A stretch of DNA of 64,000 nucleotides from Methylosinus sp. LW4. Lineage in GTDB: Bacteria > Pseudomonadota > Alphaproteobacteria > Rhizobiales > Beijerinckiaceae. Below are positions 63,975 through 64,000 of the stretch, piece by piece (position 1 is the stretch's first letter; each line of letters opens with the position of its first letter). The notes below the pieces were generated by a model, which had not been told where the DNA came from, did no database searches, and worked only from the letters and a program-made list of their open reading frames with translations. Location: assembly GCF_000379125.1 (NCBI RefSeq), contig NZ_KB900626.1, positions 3,534,024-3,598,023 of the forward strand, in the 5' to 3' direction. Position numbers and translations under genes: made by a program.

Positions 63975-64000
63975 ATAGTCGACCGTTTGCGGCGTCCCGT

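Overview
The window is a gene-dense, GC-rich bacterial chromosome segment. Its gene complement points to an alphaproteobacterium of the Hyphomicrobiales: a DnaA-C-like HTH/DUF6456 pair, a gor-DUF2059-rpiA block, an ExbB/ExbD/TonB organisation typical of the group, and alphaproteobacterial tRNA-Met and tRNA-Ser genes. The unusual load of TonB transport, PepSY proteins, small Cys-rich DUF2946-like proteins and a DUF692/DUF2063 RiPP locus suits a metal-handling lifestyle, for example a Methylocystis/Methylosinus-like methanotroph. The genus is an inference, because no methane or methanol oxidation gene lies in the window.

Layout. 0-0.4 kb: tail of an IS110-family transposase. 0.5-2.5 kb: thrS. 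2.5-9.5 kb (minus): TonB-dependent receptor, exbB1-exbD1-tonB1, then an OmpR-type response regulator and sensor kinase. 10-10.8 kb: Tat/lipobox L,D-transpeptidase-like protein. 11-18.6 kb (plus): small Cys-rich protein, FecI-type sigma factor, FecR anti-sigma factor, STN-containing TonB receptor and two tandem PepSY membrane proteins. 19.2-28.7 kb: accessory region ending in a large tyrosine recombinase beside tRNA-Met(CAT). It carries a helicase/nuclease gene that has lost its N-terminal half and been fused to the first codons of a prolyl iminopeptidase gene, plus small genes and a lower-GC block. 29-36.7 kb: yidD, a DnaA-C-like/DUF6456 regulator pair, an ABC exporter behind a 25-bp perfect palindrome, a rhodanese, DUF6881, an exported SAM hydrolase-fold protein and a HigBA-like toxin-antitoxin pair. 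36.9-40.5 kb: tRNA-Ser(CGA), an M23 peptidase and an ABC-F ATPase.

40.5-49.1 kb: a second TonB system. One compact minus-strand operon runs exbB2-exbD2-tonB2, then four small exported TonB-C-terminal-domain-like proteins, then an exported Asp-box (sialidase-like) protein with a CECC motif. Facing it across a 100-bp divergent promoter region are a His/Cys small protein and a TonB-dependent receptor.

49.1-52 kb: gor, DUF2059, rpiA. 52-56.4 kb: a polysaccharide locus (TPR-like membrane protein, exported FecR-like protein, O-antigen ligase, small ClpP-like lipoprotein) with a convergent NusG/RfaH-type antiterminator. 56.6-59 kb: uvrD/pcrA. 59-61.1 kb: a three-gene RiPP operon with a 76-residue exported Cys/Lys/His-rich precursor, a DUF692 (MNIO) enzyme and a DUF2063 partner, i.e. 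a bufferin-like metallophore system. 61.2-64 kb: a 3-hydroxyisobutyrate-dehydrogenase-family enzyme, a family-3 solute-binding protein and moaA.

Two loci stand out: the bufferin-like operon with a precursor that does not match the usual EGKCG or DUF2282 layouts, and the TonB2 operon with its array of untethered TonB-CTD-like proteins. All assignments come from reading the sequence; no database search was run.
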